Shown: piece after piece, positions 47,481 to 59,090 of the stretch
Layout of the letters: every line of letters begins with the position of its first letter
How positions within the stretch are numbered: position 1 is the stretch's first letter
Source of the DNA: Mactromeris polynyma
Lineage: Eukaryota > Mollusca > Bivalvia > Venerida > Mactridae
Reading direction: 5' to 3'
Length of the DNA: 64,000 bases
Assembly (NCBI GenBank): GCA_032209605.1
Contig: JASFXZ010000029.1
Span: 2,655,001 to 2,719,000, forward strand
Program-made: the position numbers and the translations under genes
Notes under the pieces: model-generated
The model's input: only the letters and a program-made list of their open reading frames with translations
What the model was told of the DNA's origin: nothing
The model's database searches: none

Positions 47481-50400
47481 CTAATCTGTATATGACAGCA
47501 TGTCCTTCCACAGTGGATAGTCATGTACAAAAAATCCCCATTGATTTAGGAATGTTTTATTCACACGTGTGTTTATTTCGTTCAGTGATCGACAATACAT
47601 CAGTCTGTTAAGAATCTTACACAAACGTCGAGTAGGTGATGACGATGTTTTGGACAGAGTGTAGCGCAAACACTCAAAGAATCTTTCTTGTAGACTGTGA
47701 ATCTTACTACTCTCTTCCAATGGACATCGATCTGAAATATAGTGATGGCGTGATTATCGAAAATAATCGAAAAATCGTCGCTACAATAATCGACTATAAT
47801 CGGACATTTTGACTTTTTTACATCTGTAAATTTTGACTATATATTTTTCCAAGCTATAGATCAAATCTTTGTTAACAACCATACTTAGCCTAGTACTAAT
47901 CTGTACATTATAAGTAAATAAAATATAATTGTTTTCAATTTATTCAGTCAAATAGTAATTTACAAAGTAAACATAGAAACAATTATTTTTTATTGAATGA
48001 TAAAAAATTAATGCTCTTATTATACAAGCGTAATGTAAAACCCAATAGATGTTAAATGTAGTTACAAACAGATAAATTAACTTGTATCAATGAACTACCA
48101 GCATCATACTTATACTAAAAAAAAAAAATATTTCGATTATTTCCGATTCGATTATCGATTATGAGTTTTCAAACCAATCCAATAATCGATTGTCCGATTA
48201 TCCATCACTACTGAAATACACAGCGATTGATTTTACACCCAGTAACGTTTAGAACTTGAATGGTATATTCATGAAATATCATGATTCTTGTATTATGTGG
48301 AAACACGAAATGGTATGATGTGGTCTTTTCGCCGATTGTTAACAGTATGTCAGTTATATTCGACAGTGAGTAGACCGAATGGGAAAACAGCACACCATAG
48401 CGTGAACAGTTTGCCGCACACTACATACACGAGTGTGAAATTATGTCAGTTATATTCGACGGTAAGTAGACCGAATAGCAAAACAGTACACCATAGCGTT
48501 AACAAATTGCTGTACACTACACACACGAGTGTATCAATATATCCGTCATATTCGACGGTAAGTAGACCGAATGGCAAAACAGCACACCATAGCGTGAACA
48601 AATTGCTGTACACCACACACACGAGTGTAACAATATATCCGTTATATTCGACGGTAAGTAGACCGAATGGCAAAACAGCACACCATAACGTGAACAAATT
48701 GCTGGACACCACACATACGAGTTCTCAAAACATACAATTTGCTGCAAAGCTCTTATATCAAGCCAAATATCAGTGTATGAAGCACAATTAATTTAAGACA
48801 CCAAGCTCGAAATTAAGACTACAGTGTACAGTACCGGACCGTTATTGGCGCAGTCGTACTAACATGGCTTTGCTTGTTGCATATCAGTGTTGTGTAAACC
48901 AATCAAATCCTACGATAACCTCTAAACCCACTTCTCTTCAACCGAACAACGTTTGTAACCTTGACGCGGATTGGTTAACCTATCGATAAGGGGTACATTA
49001 CCTTACCGAAATCCACTGAACTTAGGTGAATTTACCGAAATCCATTTCGCATCTGGAGTGACCAGCAATCGTAACATCTTGGCATTTTTTTTATGTTGCA
49101 CAACAAATCTTAACCTTCAAATCTCGCCGACCATCTTTTTCAAGATAATTAATATAACACACACATTGTAAGGATATATAAATAACCTACCAGCAGCTGT
49201 AAGGACTATAGCACGTAGCAGAGCAATTTCTTCAAACGTCAGACGAAGCTTTGAGAGACTGTCAGCAAAGTCAAAGTTCGAATCAATCCAGTCCTCATCA
49301 AAATATTTAATCATATGTTCTTTAGTCCCATTTTGAGAACCATCGAAGCTCATGGCCACACCAAGCTTTTTATTGAACAACATGTGGCTCCCGAAAAACC
49401 AGAATTCCAAATGAGCGGCTGAAACGAAAACGAAGACAATATAAATGTTATATATAGTGCTGTTACATTTACAGCCAACAGGTGAATGAACTGTCATCAA
49501 TGGAACCAAAACTGCCATCACTGCACACAACTTGGAGATACAGAACGTAAATAGCGCCTTGATGATACACATTGTCGTATACACCTTTCATTCCGCCGTT
49601 ATGATACTAAACAAAGCGTTAAAGGTCTAACATCGCTGACAGATGAAAAAACAGTTCTTTAACGATCATCATTTCAACATTCAAACATTTAAATCAATGT
49701 AATGATAATGGGAGGTAATTAAGGGATTACATGTTGCTGAGTAGATATATCACGGTTACCTCCCCTAGTTTTAACATTACTTTGATTTACTTGGAGGCGG
49801 GCAGAGTGAAACACTCTCGCATGTGCGTTCTTCAGAAAGGAGGTGGAATATAATCAGCTAATGTATACTGTCGATGAGTCTCTTTTACAATAAACCCGAG
49901 ATTAAGACCCTATTTTTGATGTTACCATACTGTTTCCTAGTTACGTACCTTTAATTAGCATCGATTTGTCGAATTGACCAAACGTATTGAATCCAGGGAG
50001 TAACTCGCAAAAGTTGTAATATTTAGCGATACTATCTTCCATAGCTTGGCCATACACATTCAGCTGAAGTAATCTCTCATCTACATCTTCACCAGTAACT
50101 GCAAACACACGCTGATGCTCCTCTGTAGATATTTCGTTAGATGAACCAAACACACGCTCGTATATTTCTCCCTTCAATGTGAACTCATCCTGAAAATGAT
50201 AATAAAATTATGCTTTATTTGGTCTATAGTGCAACCTCTAGAGAGTAACGCTCTCTATCAGATGTTGTTGTCGTTGTGATAATAAATAAACAACAAAACG
50301 TATGCCAATGTTGCAACTATCTTATTATATATTGATTACATTTTTAACTTATATTTATAATTATCGGAGGTAGTTTCCTGGGTAATTAAGCAGTAGCCAT

Positions 50401-53400
50401 GCCAAATTAAGGGATTGTAAGAATGTGTTCGAATCTCAAACGCGAATATAATGAGTAAGTGAGGAAGCCAATCAGACGGCTTACGGAAGGTCGGTGGAAC
50501 TACCCAGGTGTCCCATGATGCATTGCTCTAATAAATACAGTTGGACCTCGTTTATTCGACAACCCTTTATCCGAATACACGGTTTCATCCGTATCATAAG
50601 TATCAGATCCCGATGTGTCTTCTTATACATGTCGAATTGAAATGGTCTATACAAAGCTATGTATTATTCGAAATAAATTTTCGGACCCGATGAATTCGAA
50701 TTAACGAGGTTCGACTGTATGACTCTTGCTGGTAATGCGTGTTGAAGCCACATCATTACAATTTGTTTTCAAAAAGGGGCTACCACACAAACTCATGTAC
50801 GTACAGAAATTTTCTTGTGTATTTCTCCGAGGGGTTGAGTGAAATAGTTTCTCAGGCATGGATACACGGCATCTTGGGACGACACTACAGCATCAATAAG
50901 GTATACCATCTCACTTCGCTTTACAAGTCCTAACTCTGCGTCCATCGACATTCCATTTTCAGTCTGATAAATGATTTCTGTAACTAATTAAGAAAAGACG
51001 TGATTAGTCATACATGATATAACATAACACAAACTGTTCTATGTCAACTCTATTTTATCACAAAGAATTAACAAGTAGTGCATGAGTTTAAAGGGAAAAT
51101 AGTGTGCAAATAGTGTTATATGTGCCAGCTAGCATCTGATAAAGATAAAATATGGCTCAAGATGTCTGGTAAAATCAATAAAATCGAACGTACAGCATTG
51201 CATTTGTAATAAAACACCAATATCGATCCATTTCAAGAAACCAGTCGTAATTACAGCAAGATCAATCGCGTATGAAACGGATAAGAATTGATTTCTCATT
51301 TTCTTGTACCATTACATGTACATTTGACAGTATTTATTTGACATTGATAGTAGATTTGCAATTATTTCATAAAATAAACCATAATTTGCATTCAGAACAT
51401 TTATTGCATCAATTAAACAATTACGTGAGATATCTTTACACAAAACGTATTCAAACGGTATTCAGTATATAAGAACCAGCATACACTACAGTCAGACAGA
51501 CATGTTATTAATCGTTTATACACAACAGTCAGACAGACATGTTATTAATCGTTTATACACTACAGTCAGACAGACATGTTATTAATCGTTTATACACTAC
51601 AGTCAGGCAGACATGTTATTAATCGTTTATACACTACAGTCAGACAGACATGTTATTAATCGTTTATACACTACAGTCAGACATACATGTTATTAATCGT
51701 TTATACACTACAGTCAAACAGACATGTTATTAATCGTTTATACACTACAGTCAAACAGACATGTTATTAATCGTTTATACACTACAGTCAAACAGACATG
51801 TTATTAATCGTTTATACACTACAGTCAAACAGACATGTTATTAATCGTTTATACACTACAGTCAGACAGACATGTTATTAATCGTTTATACACTACAGTC
51901 AAACAGACATGTTATTAATCGTTTATACACTACAGTCAAACAGACATGTTATTAATCGTTTATACACTACAGTCAAACAGACATGTTATTAATCGTTTAT
52001 ACACTACAGTCAAACAGACATGTTATTTATCGTTTATACACTACAGTCAAACAGACATGTTATTAATCGTTTATACACTACAGTCAAACAGACATGTTAT
52101 TAATCGTTTATACACTACAGTCAGACAGACATGGTATTAATCGTTTATACACTACAGTCAAACAGACATGTTATTAATCGTTTATACACTACAGTCAGAC
52201 AGACATGGTATTAATCGTTTATACACTACAGTCAAACAGACATGTTATTAATCGTTTATACACTACAGTCAGACAGACATGGTATTAATCGTTTATACAC
52301 TACAGTCAAACAGACATGTTATTAATCGTTTATACACTACAGTCAAACAGACATGTTATTAATCGTTTATACACTACAGTCAAACAGACATGTTATTAAT
52401 CGTTTAGAACCAAATCCGATCTCAGCTGGTATGTTGAAATCAAAAGACTCCAGGATGCGAAGTCAGTCATGTGGGCGCCATTGTATCTGGGGACTAGTTT
52501 GACTAATGCGGCCATTTATCGCAGGTGATCTTTCTACCACAGATTCAGCTACAATTGTTTAACTTACTATAATTATCGGCGTCCTGTAGCATACACGTGT
52601 CTATCTCCATAGTTTTATCATCAATGTTTGAATCCGCAGGAGATGATGCCTCGCTGTCTTGTTTCGCTTCTAATGAGTTTGCTTCTATGATGGTGTTGGT
52701 TCTTAGCGGCAGTGAGAATCGTCCTCGTCGGACAGCTGTGTAAATATGTATTGATATTCATTACAAAAAAATACACATGTTATATGTACTTCATATTTTA
52801 ACAATTTATCCTCTCACACAAAGCGATAATTAAAGTCACTGCCAAAGCCTGATATAACTCCTTAACATCGTGATTCTGCATATCTACATACACTATATGG
52901 CATTTTCACCAACCTCCCTTGCTAATAAATAAATGTCATTACTCTTCAGTTGTAAGATCAATTCGAATACCAAACTATGTTCCTAATGGAGCATCTATTA
53001 CTTCGAGTGTACACAATCTATGTTTGCACTTCCAGTACTTTGATTCTACATAATCAATGTTAGCACTCCCAGTACTTTGATTCTACACAATCTTGTCAAT
53101 TCGTAAATATTGCATTCGGCCAATTCCGACATTGTTCGGGTTAGCCCTCGTAGGTTTCCGGGAATTTCCGTTGACAAAAAATAAACATACAGCATTTCCT
53201 TTTAAAATATTAGTATACATGTAACATTCACCCACCACCTCCCTTGCTTGTATTTGCTATATAGATTTCCTTAATTAATTTAAACAGGTTTTTAAATTTG
53301 CATATATTAAAGGGAGGTAATTCAACAAACTGGTGCAGTCCGGGTGTTTATTTAAATTGTTATATATCCGTCCTGAGAGATCGAAAATATGTTTCTTGTT

Positions 53401-56400
53401 TTAAGTTTTTATTCTGAATAACAGTATGATACTACATGTTTATGGAACACGAATCATGATACGCTCCCTGTCTGATTTCGACGTACTTAATAGGAAACAC
53501 ATAACACAAGTATTAGAACCTATCTAAATCTACGGGCGTGGTAACTGGTCGGGGTAAGAACCTTTTTGAATTTTAAGTCATATCAAATTAATTAACAATT
53601 ATTTAAGCATACACACATCTTATTTCATTAATGCTACGCTATTTGGCGAAAACAGACAAGGAGCGTATCATGACCGTACAAGCATCATGCAGTTTGTTCG
53701 TCTCTTAACTTATCTCATTAATGCTACGATATTTGAGGAAAACAGACAAGAAGCGTATCATGACCGTGCGACCACATACACGCATCATGCAGTTTGTTCG
53801 TCTCTAACAAGAGGCAAACTGAAATATGCGTAAAGACGTCTCCACAAAACCCCTGGCAAGGTCAACGGCTACCCCTTCTTATCTAGGAGGGAAGAAGGGA
53901 TATAGGGAAATAACCGCCGACCAAGCAAAGTGCTAAGCAGAATGCGTCCTACGCTGGACTATACAGTCAGATAATGAAACATAACTGACACCTTATATAC
54001 AACTGCTAAATAACTTGCGAACGACTTTGAATGAATTGACTCGTCAAAGTGAATCTTATGTCAAGAAATTTCAATTTAGCAGTGTATGCGATATATTTCA
54101 ATGGGAAGCTAAAGCGTCAATTGAACAATATATTTTCAAAGTTTCGTGACAATTTGTCATATAATAAAATAGATATAAGCAAAATTATCATAGCTTAGTT
54201 TGTATTTACCTCCCTGAAGTTAATATTAGCACGGACCTATATGTACATAGGTCCGTGATATTAGTACCCCCGGGGCATATAACGCAAACGATTCGTAGCT
54301 ATGTATTAATAGCGCAATCCTTTTCACACCATTATATAGTTTACGTTATTTATAAATCTTTAGTTACCTGCGATATCTTCATGACATAAGACAAAACGAC
54401 AAACAGACTATGAAGAATATAAAGACCACGTGTTGAATTTTTCATTATATTTGGATAAATAGCAAAAAACGACACACATGGCAATTTAATACAGTGGGCA
54501 AATTTGAGACTATGGTAGATTAAAAAAAAATATTCCAAATAAAAAGAAAATCATGCTCATACTAGGTTAATTTAATTCAAGCGACTTTGAGTATGCTTGT
54601 AAATTCTGTCCCAATATCAATCTATTAACTAATTTGAAGGAGCGAATAATATTTAGGTGGATTTGAGTACATTTGGGGTTTCCGCGAGGGCTATAAATAG
54701 CACTCCGAATTGTGATTAGTCACATACTTTATAGTCTGTTTCAATATAGTCCACCAGTACTCATTGTATACAGTCGCCAAGCAACATGTTTAACTAACTA
54801 ATTGCATATCGATTTATCTGATCTGATTAAAACAATATGAATAAACCAAGAAAGTCATTTTCTTAGTTTTGGTAAACAAATCCATAGGCCTTAACGAAAG
54901 GTTAACCAATCTGCGTCAAGGTTACAAACGTTGATCGGCTGAATAGTATTTGGTTTAATGGTTAACATAAAATTTGATTGGCTTACACAACGCTGTCAAT
55001 CAAATAGCAAAACCATGTTAGTACGGTCGCTCGGGAAAAAAAACCAGAGCAATAGTTTACCTTCTAGTGACATTCCAAGATCGCAACATTTCTTAAATCT
55101 GCAGGCGGAGCAACTGTTTATTTTGTTTCCAGTGGCTTCACATTCTCCATTGTTCTTGCATTTAATTTTCGGTCGTTTCCGCATCAGTGATCGACGAAAG
55201 AAAGCCTAATGATTACAAAACAAACATTGTCAATACAGTCGGACCTCGTTCATTCGAATTCATCGGGTACGAAATTTAATATCGAATAACACGGGGTTTC
55301 GATTAGCCCATTTCAATTCGACGTTCCTAAAAGACACATAGGGACCTTGTATATATTTCGGATGATACAAAGTATTCGGATAGAAGGTTGTCGAATAAAC
55401 GAGGTCCGACTGTATTAGATAAGAGGTTACCACGGCAAACCACTATTAAAACATTGCTATATACAGTCGGACCTTGTTTATTCCACCACATTCTTTCCAA
55501 ATTTTCGGTATCGTCCGAAATAAATATCAGATCCCGATTTATCTTCTTAGGCACGTCGAATTGAAATGGGCTGTTCGAAACCACGTATTATTCGAAATAA
55601 ATTTTCGGACTCGATGAGTTCAAATGAATAAGGTCTGACTGTAGCTTCTTCCTGTATGAAAAAAACTTTTAAAATTATAACTGATTCTCATGATTTAAAT
55701 GATTTATTTGCAAACATAACATCATTGCAATAATTGCGTTCATTACTTTGCTTCGGAAGAAGAAAATACAATAAACAAGTTATTTTTTAGTTTTGGTAAA
55801 CAAATGTTCAGGCCTTAACAAACAGCTAACCAATCCGCGTCAAGGTTACAAACGCTGTACGGTTGAAGAGCATTTGGTAAAATCATAACTGATTCTGCAT
55901 AATTAACATACTGCTTATTCATAAAGTCATTTAACATTGTGAATATCTTTTTCATTCAAGCAATACCTAGAATGTCCCCTTATCGATTTCAGCAAGGGAA
56001 ATAACTTGGCGAGAGCAAACACGCCGCTATTGACATGAGTGTATGAGCGCTGCTATGGGATTTACTACCTCTTCTGTAAGTGACGTCATTTCAAGGAAAC
56101 GCAACATGTGATGTCACTATTTGCAAAGAGGAAACAATGTTAACTAGTTTTCATATTTCCCTATGGAGCAAATATCGTTTTCTGGTAGTACGTGGTGACG
56201 TCACATGTGCCTATTCCTGGAAATGACGTCACTTAAAGAAGAGGTTGGAAATCGTACAGCCGCGCTCATATTGACATATGTCTTTACATTGTAATAAGAG
56301 TTTGAATGCAGTATGGATGCAATTATAGATTCAGAAAACGTTTATAACTTACCTTGCATGCTTCACACGTGATTACGCCAAAATGGTACCCGGTCGCCTC

Positions 56401-56481
56401 AGCGGAGCATACCTTACACGGGGGTAACACTACTGTAGTATAATGGGAACCAACGATACCAGTTTTTCTACTTTTCGACAT
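47481..56481 (-). CDS. Nuclear receptor, seven coding exons, 444 residues, variant P-box CEACKAFF
   Basis: Exons: 56481-56353, 55205-55061, 52735-52568, 50977-50805, 50189-49949, 49418-49191, 47731-47481. All introns are GT-AG and the phases (0,1,1,0,1,1) join without a stop. The A/B region is only about 20 residues. The DNA-binding domain has finger 1 Cys 22, 25, 39, 42 and finger 2 Cys 59, 65, 75, 78, followed by the C-terminal extension GMSLEAVRRGRFS (87-99), typical of NR1-type receptors. The recognition helix reads CEACKAFFRR where most NR1 receptors have CEGCKGFFRR. A hinge of about 130-160 residues follows. The ligand-binding domain shows the helix 3-5 signature (LLPGF 268-272, FDKSMLIKAAHLEFWFFGS 278-296), FEEIALLRAIVLTAADR (347-363), and a terminal AF-2 motif LWKDML (435-440). 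It is expected to be a nuclear, DNA-binding, possibly ligand-regulated transcription factor. Family is NR1-like; subgroup, ligand and partner unknown. Confidence 0.93.
48351..48734. repeat. 96-bp tandem repeat, four copies, in receptor intron 6
   Basis: Starts at 48351, 48447, 48543 and 48639, exactly 96 bp apart. Core words are 'atattcgacggtaagtagac', 'cgaatggcaaaacagcacac' and 'accacacacacgagtgtaac'. The unit is a multiple of three and open on both strands, giving a 167-codon plus ORF (48288-48791) with a 32-residue repeat and minus ORFs. Each unit carries a donor-like 'ggtaagta' on the plus strand. No independent coding evidence. Confidence 0.92.
48847..49050 (+). repeat. Dispersed repeat family B copy in receptor intron 6
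   Basis: 'ggcgcagtcgtactaacatg', 'gcatatcagtgttgtgtaaa', 'caaccgaacaacgtttgtaa', 'ggtacattaccttaccgaaa'. Closely similar to 9616-9830. Confidence 0.75.
50538..50717. mobile_element. CAGT-type MITE (GGACCTCGTTTATTCGA family) in receptor intron 4
   Basis: TA + 'cagttggacctcgtttattc' ... 'gaattaacgaggttcgactg' + TA. 180 bp. The end sequence matches the copies at 55236, 55464 and 56560. Confidence 0.85.
51480..52406 (+). repeat. 37-bp minisatellite, about 25 copies, in receptor intron 3
   Basis: Unit is 37 bp: ACAGTCAGACAGACATGTTA then TTAATCGTTTATACACT. Main variants are 'cagtcaaacagac' versus 'cagtcagacagac' and 'atggtatt' versus 'atgttatt'. Very low divergence, and variant types partly alternate, indicating recent homogenisation. 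Confidence 0.97.
53625..53810 (+). repeat. Tandem duplication of about 85-95 bp in receptor intron 2
   Basis: Two copies share 'tcattaatgctacg(c/a)tattt', 'gaaaacagacaag', 'agcgtatcatgaccgt' and 'gcatcatgcagtttgttcgt'. The second copy has an extra 'gcgaccacatacac'. Confidence 0.85.
54860..55032 (-). repeat. Dispersed repeat family B copy next to receptor exon 2
   Basis: Includes 'aaccaatctgcgtcaaggtt', 'acaaacgttgatcgg', 'aatttgattggcttacacaa' and 'aaaaccatgttagtacggtc', ending about 29 bp from the exon 2 donor. A partial third copy lies at about 55790-55870. Confidence 0.7.
55236..55412. mobile_element. CAGT-type MITE, 31 bp upstream of receptor exon 2
   Basis: TA + 'cagtcggacctcgttcattc' ... 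'gaataaacgaggtccgactg' + TA; 177 bp. Its position means it may contain or adjoin the exon 2 branch-point region. Confidence 0.88.
55464..55641. mobile_element. CAGT-type MITE, second adjacent copy in receptor intron 1
   Basis: TA + 'cagtcggaccttgtttattc' ... 'aaatgaataaggtctgactg' + TA; 178 bp. Only about 50 bp from the previous element and of the same family. Confidence 0.85.
55642..56041. other. Receptor intron sequence, family B fragment
   Basis: 'cagctaaccaatccgcgtca' and 'aggttacaaacgctgtacgg' (about 55828-55865) belong to family B; otherwise unassigned. Confidence 0.5.
56042..56272. mobile_element. TGACGTCA-rich MITE, copy 5 (full length), 80 bp from receptor exon 1
   Basis: Ends TATGAGCGC and GCGCTCATA. 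The arms 'acctcttctgtaagtgacgt' and 'acgtcacttaaagaagaggt' form an inverted repeat of about 55 bp with some mismatches. Three TGACGTCA words are present: two in the arms and one in the interior (ggtgacgtcacatg). Confidence 0.88.
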
Positions 56482-56514
56482 TCTGTGTTCGAATACGGTT
56501 TAAGCAGGATGGCA
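56353..56514 (-). other. Receptor exon 1 including 5'UTR part and splice acceptor
   Basis: An acceptor (cttttttacag) ends at 56515 on the minus strand, so the exon with the start codon begins at 56514 and carries 33 nt of 5'UTR before the ATG at 56481. An upstream non-coding exon is therefore expected. The donor at 56352 is a consensus GTAAGT. Confidence 0.75.
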
Positions 56515-56559
56515 CTGTAAAAAAGATGAAGATAAGATATTAAACTTAAATTATACCTA

Positions 56560-56716
56560 CAGTAGGACATCGCTTATTCGACAACCTTTTATCCGAATAC
56601 ACGATATCATTCGAAATATATATATCAGATCCCGATATATCGTCTTATGCATGTCGAATTGATATGTTAATCGAAATTTTCGAACACGATGAATTCGAAT
56701 GAACGAGGTCCGACTG
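56560..56716. mobile_element. CAGT-type MITE just upstream of receptor exon 1
   Basis: 'cagtaggacatcgcttattc' ... 'gaatgaacgaggtccgactg' + TA; 157 bp, shorter than the other copies by an internal deletion. Confidence 0.8.
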
Positions 56717-57255
56717 TATAATTATGTGCTGAAGACAGCCCCAGTCTATTCTTTGATCGACTTGGTATTTCTGTATTCACGTTCGATTTCGAGAATCCAG
56801 AAAATTCTTAAATACACTCATTAAATCCGTACTGCTTACTCTTACTTACAATTCAAGAATAATTGAATCCGACCGCACGACTAGGACAAAATTGAGGCCA
56901 ACTTTTAAGTGCAGAATTTCCATCACTATTTCGTCTAGGGTTGAACCAAAGAAGGTTACTTATCAGTACCATCACGGATCTTTTACGTCGTTATAATCCA
57001 CGACTAAACGCAGTGACATCGCTTAGGAGATAGCGCTTTAATTGCATAGTCTCAAAAAATTTCGATAATTTTTTATGACATTATCGCGTGCCTTATTTTT
57101 CCACCCTATTCATGTTATACTTTGAAAGTAATTTTTACGCATGTAAAAAATGAAACGAGCCAATACGTGGTCATGTGATCCAGGTATAAAATGTCTTGTG
57201 TCACAGAGTATAAAACGTTACACCTAGTTTTGCCATTTTCAGAAAATAAAGTCGA

Positions 57256-57617
57256 CAGTAAAACTTCGAAGCCTCGAACTGCCGACGGATCTAGCAATTA
57301 GTTCGTGCCATCTATTGTTCGAGGCAACTATGGTATACATGTGTATGTATGAACTGACTGTTCTCAGTACGAGAGTACAGTGCACGACGAAAATTGTTAA
57401 GATAATAAATTTCGGGTCGAATTTATATTAATTTTGAGACTTCTACGGACTTTACTCGATAGAGCTTGAACTTGAAAAATTGATGTTTTAGAGTTTTATT
57501 TACTCTGCAGTTCAATAGAAATTTAACAATTAAAAAATCTCCACAGGGACTTAAGAACCTGTTTGAGGTATCTACTGTGTTCGAGTCAAAACTGTTCGAG
57601 GTTTCGAAGTTCTACCG
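57256..57617. mobile_element. CAGT-type MITE (TTCGAACCTCGAACTG family), copy 1
   Basis: 'cagtaaaacttcgaagcctc' ... 'gaggtttcgaagttctaccg'; about 360 bp. Same left end and interior (tgttcgaggc, tgaactgactgttc) as 59580-59949. Confidence 0.75.
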
Positions 57618-58347
57618 TAACGCCTTCAACCAATGCAAATTATTATTACAGACACAAAAACTAAGGCTAGTTTAAAGTAATATTATGCTCATATTTTGAA
57701 AAATACATTCCCTACAGTTAAAACATCAATAAAACTTGCATAAACGAAAACTGAACTCATAATTTATTGATCCATATTTGTTTAAGAAAGATGTTTGTAC
57801 ATCATAAATTAAAATAAACTTCATGAAACGATAACGATCAGGCTTTTTTATAAGCTTTGTCTGTTAGTAATATGGTAATAAAGATTTTTTCAATCGGTTA
57901 TACTTTGCAATGGTTCTTAATAGAGATGTTTTAGCCAATGTTACAACAATACTGGATGAAGCCAATTCAAACATTTTATGTTCAGATGAGCCAGATACAT
58001 CTTTGAAGCAATTAAAAAATCAATGAGTGTTTTACTCCATTTACAATCGTTTGTCGGATAATGTAACAACAGATCGAGGGTTCAGTGCAAGACTATCCTA
58101 ACTCCTATATAAATATTGGCTACGTGTCGAATTTATCGGTTAAAATAACACGATCATTTTTAAGTAGGAGCTGCAGTATTGATTGTTTTCGCATCATCAC
58201 ATTTAGTGATTTTATTTGTTCAATCTGTGAATTTATGACATGAAATATATCAAATGTTATTCCATGTATCTACCTTATATTTGTTGAAAATTTCAGCAAG
58301 ATCATACTTATATTGACCTAGATACGATCATATTTATACCTGAAGAT
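57618..58347. other. Receptor intron/upstream sequence with family C copy
   Basis: Family C at about 57910-58020 (tagccaatgttacaacaata, ctggatgaagcc, cagatgagccagatacatct). No gene. Confidence 0.5.
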
Positions 58348-59090
58348 TTATAAGTTTTGTTAAGTGTACAGTCAAACTCACCAATACTGTCAATGTCAAG
58401 GACATTGTATTGTATTATAAGTTTTGTTAAGTGTACAGTCAAACACACCAATACTGTCAATGTCATGGACATTGTATTGTATTATAAGTTTTGTTAAGTG
58501 TACAGTAAAACATACCAATACTATCAATGTCAAGGACATTGTATTGTATTATAAGTTTTGTTAAGTGTACAGTCAAACACACCAATACTGTCAATGTCAA
58601 GGACAGTGTATTGTATTATAAGTTTAGTTAAGTGTACAGTCAAACACACCAAAACTGTCAATGTCAAGGACATTGTATTGTATTATAAGTTTAGTTAAGT
58701 GTACAGTCAAACACACCAATACTGTCAATGTCAAGGACAGTGTATTGTATTATAAGTTTAGTTAAGTGTACAGTCAAACACACCAATACTGTCAATGTCA
58801 AGGACTTTGTATTGTATTATAAGTTTTGTTAAGTGTACAGTCAAACACACCAATACTGTCAATGTCAAGGACTTTGTATTGTATTATAAGTTTTGTTAAG
58901 TGTACAGTCAAACACACCAATACTGTCAAGGTCAAGGACTTTGTATTGTATTATAAGTTTTGTTAAGTGTACAGTCAAACACACCAATACTGTCAAGGTC
59001 AAGGACTTTGTATTGTATTATAAGTTTTGTTAAGTGTACAGTCAAACACACCAATACTGTCAATGTCAAGGACTTTGTATTGTATTATCC
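58348..59090 (+). repeat. 67-bp tandem repeat, about 11 copies
   Basis: Unit words are 'ttataagttttgttaagtgt', 'acagtcaaacacaccaatac' and 'tgtcaatgtcaaggacattg'. Diagnostic variants (tttagt/ttttgt, gacattg/gacagtg/gactttg, aatgtc/aaggtc) fall in runs, showing stepwise unit duplication. Confidence 0.96.

Noticed and set aside
51480..52406. CRISPR array (regular 37-bp periodicity)
   Set aside because: There are no unique spacers between repeats, the context is an intron of an animal gene, and no cas genes are present. It is a minisatellite.
54996..55184. 62-residue stand-alone ORF starting MRKRPKIKCK
   Set aside because: The Met is internal to exon 2 of the nuclear receptor; the true exon starts at 55205 and splices from 56353.
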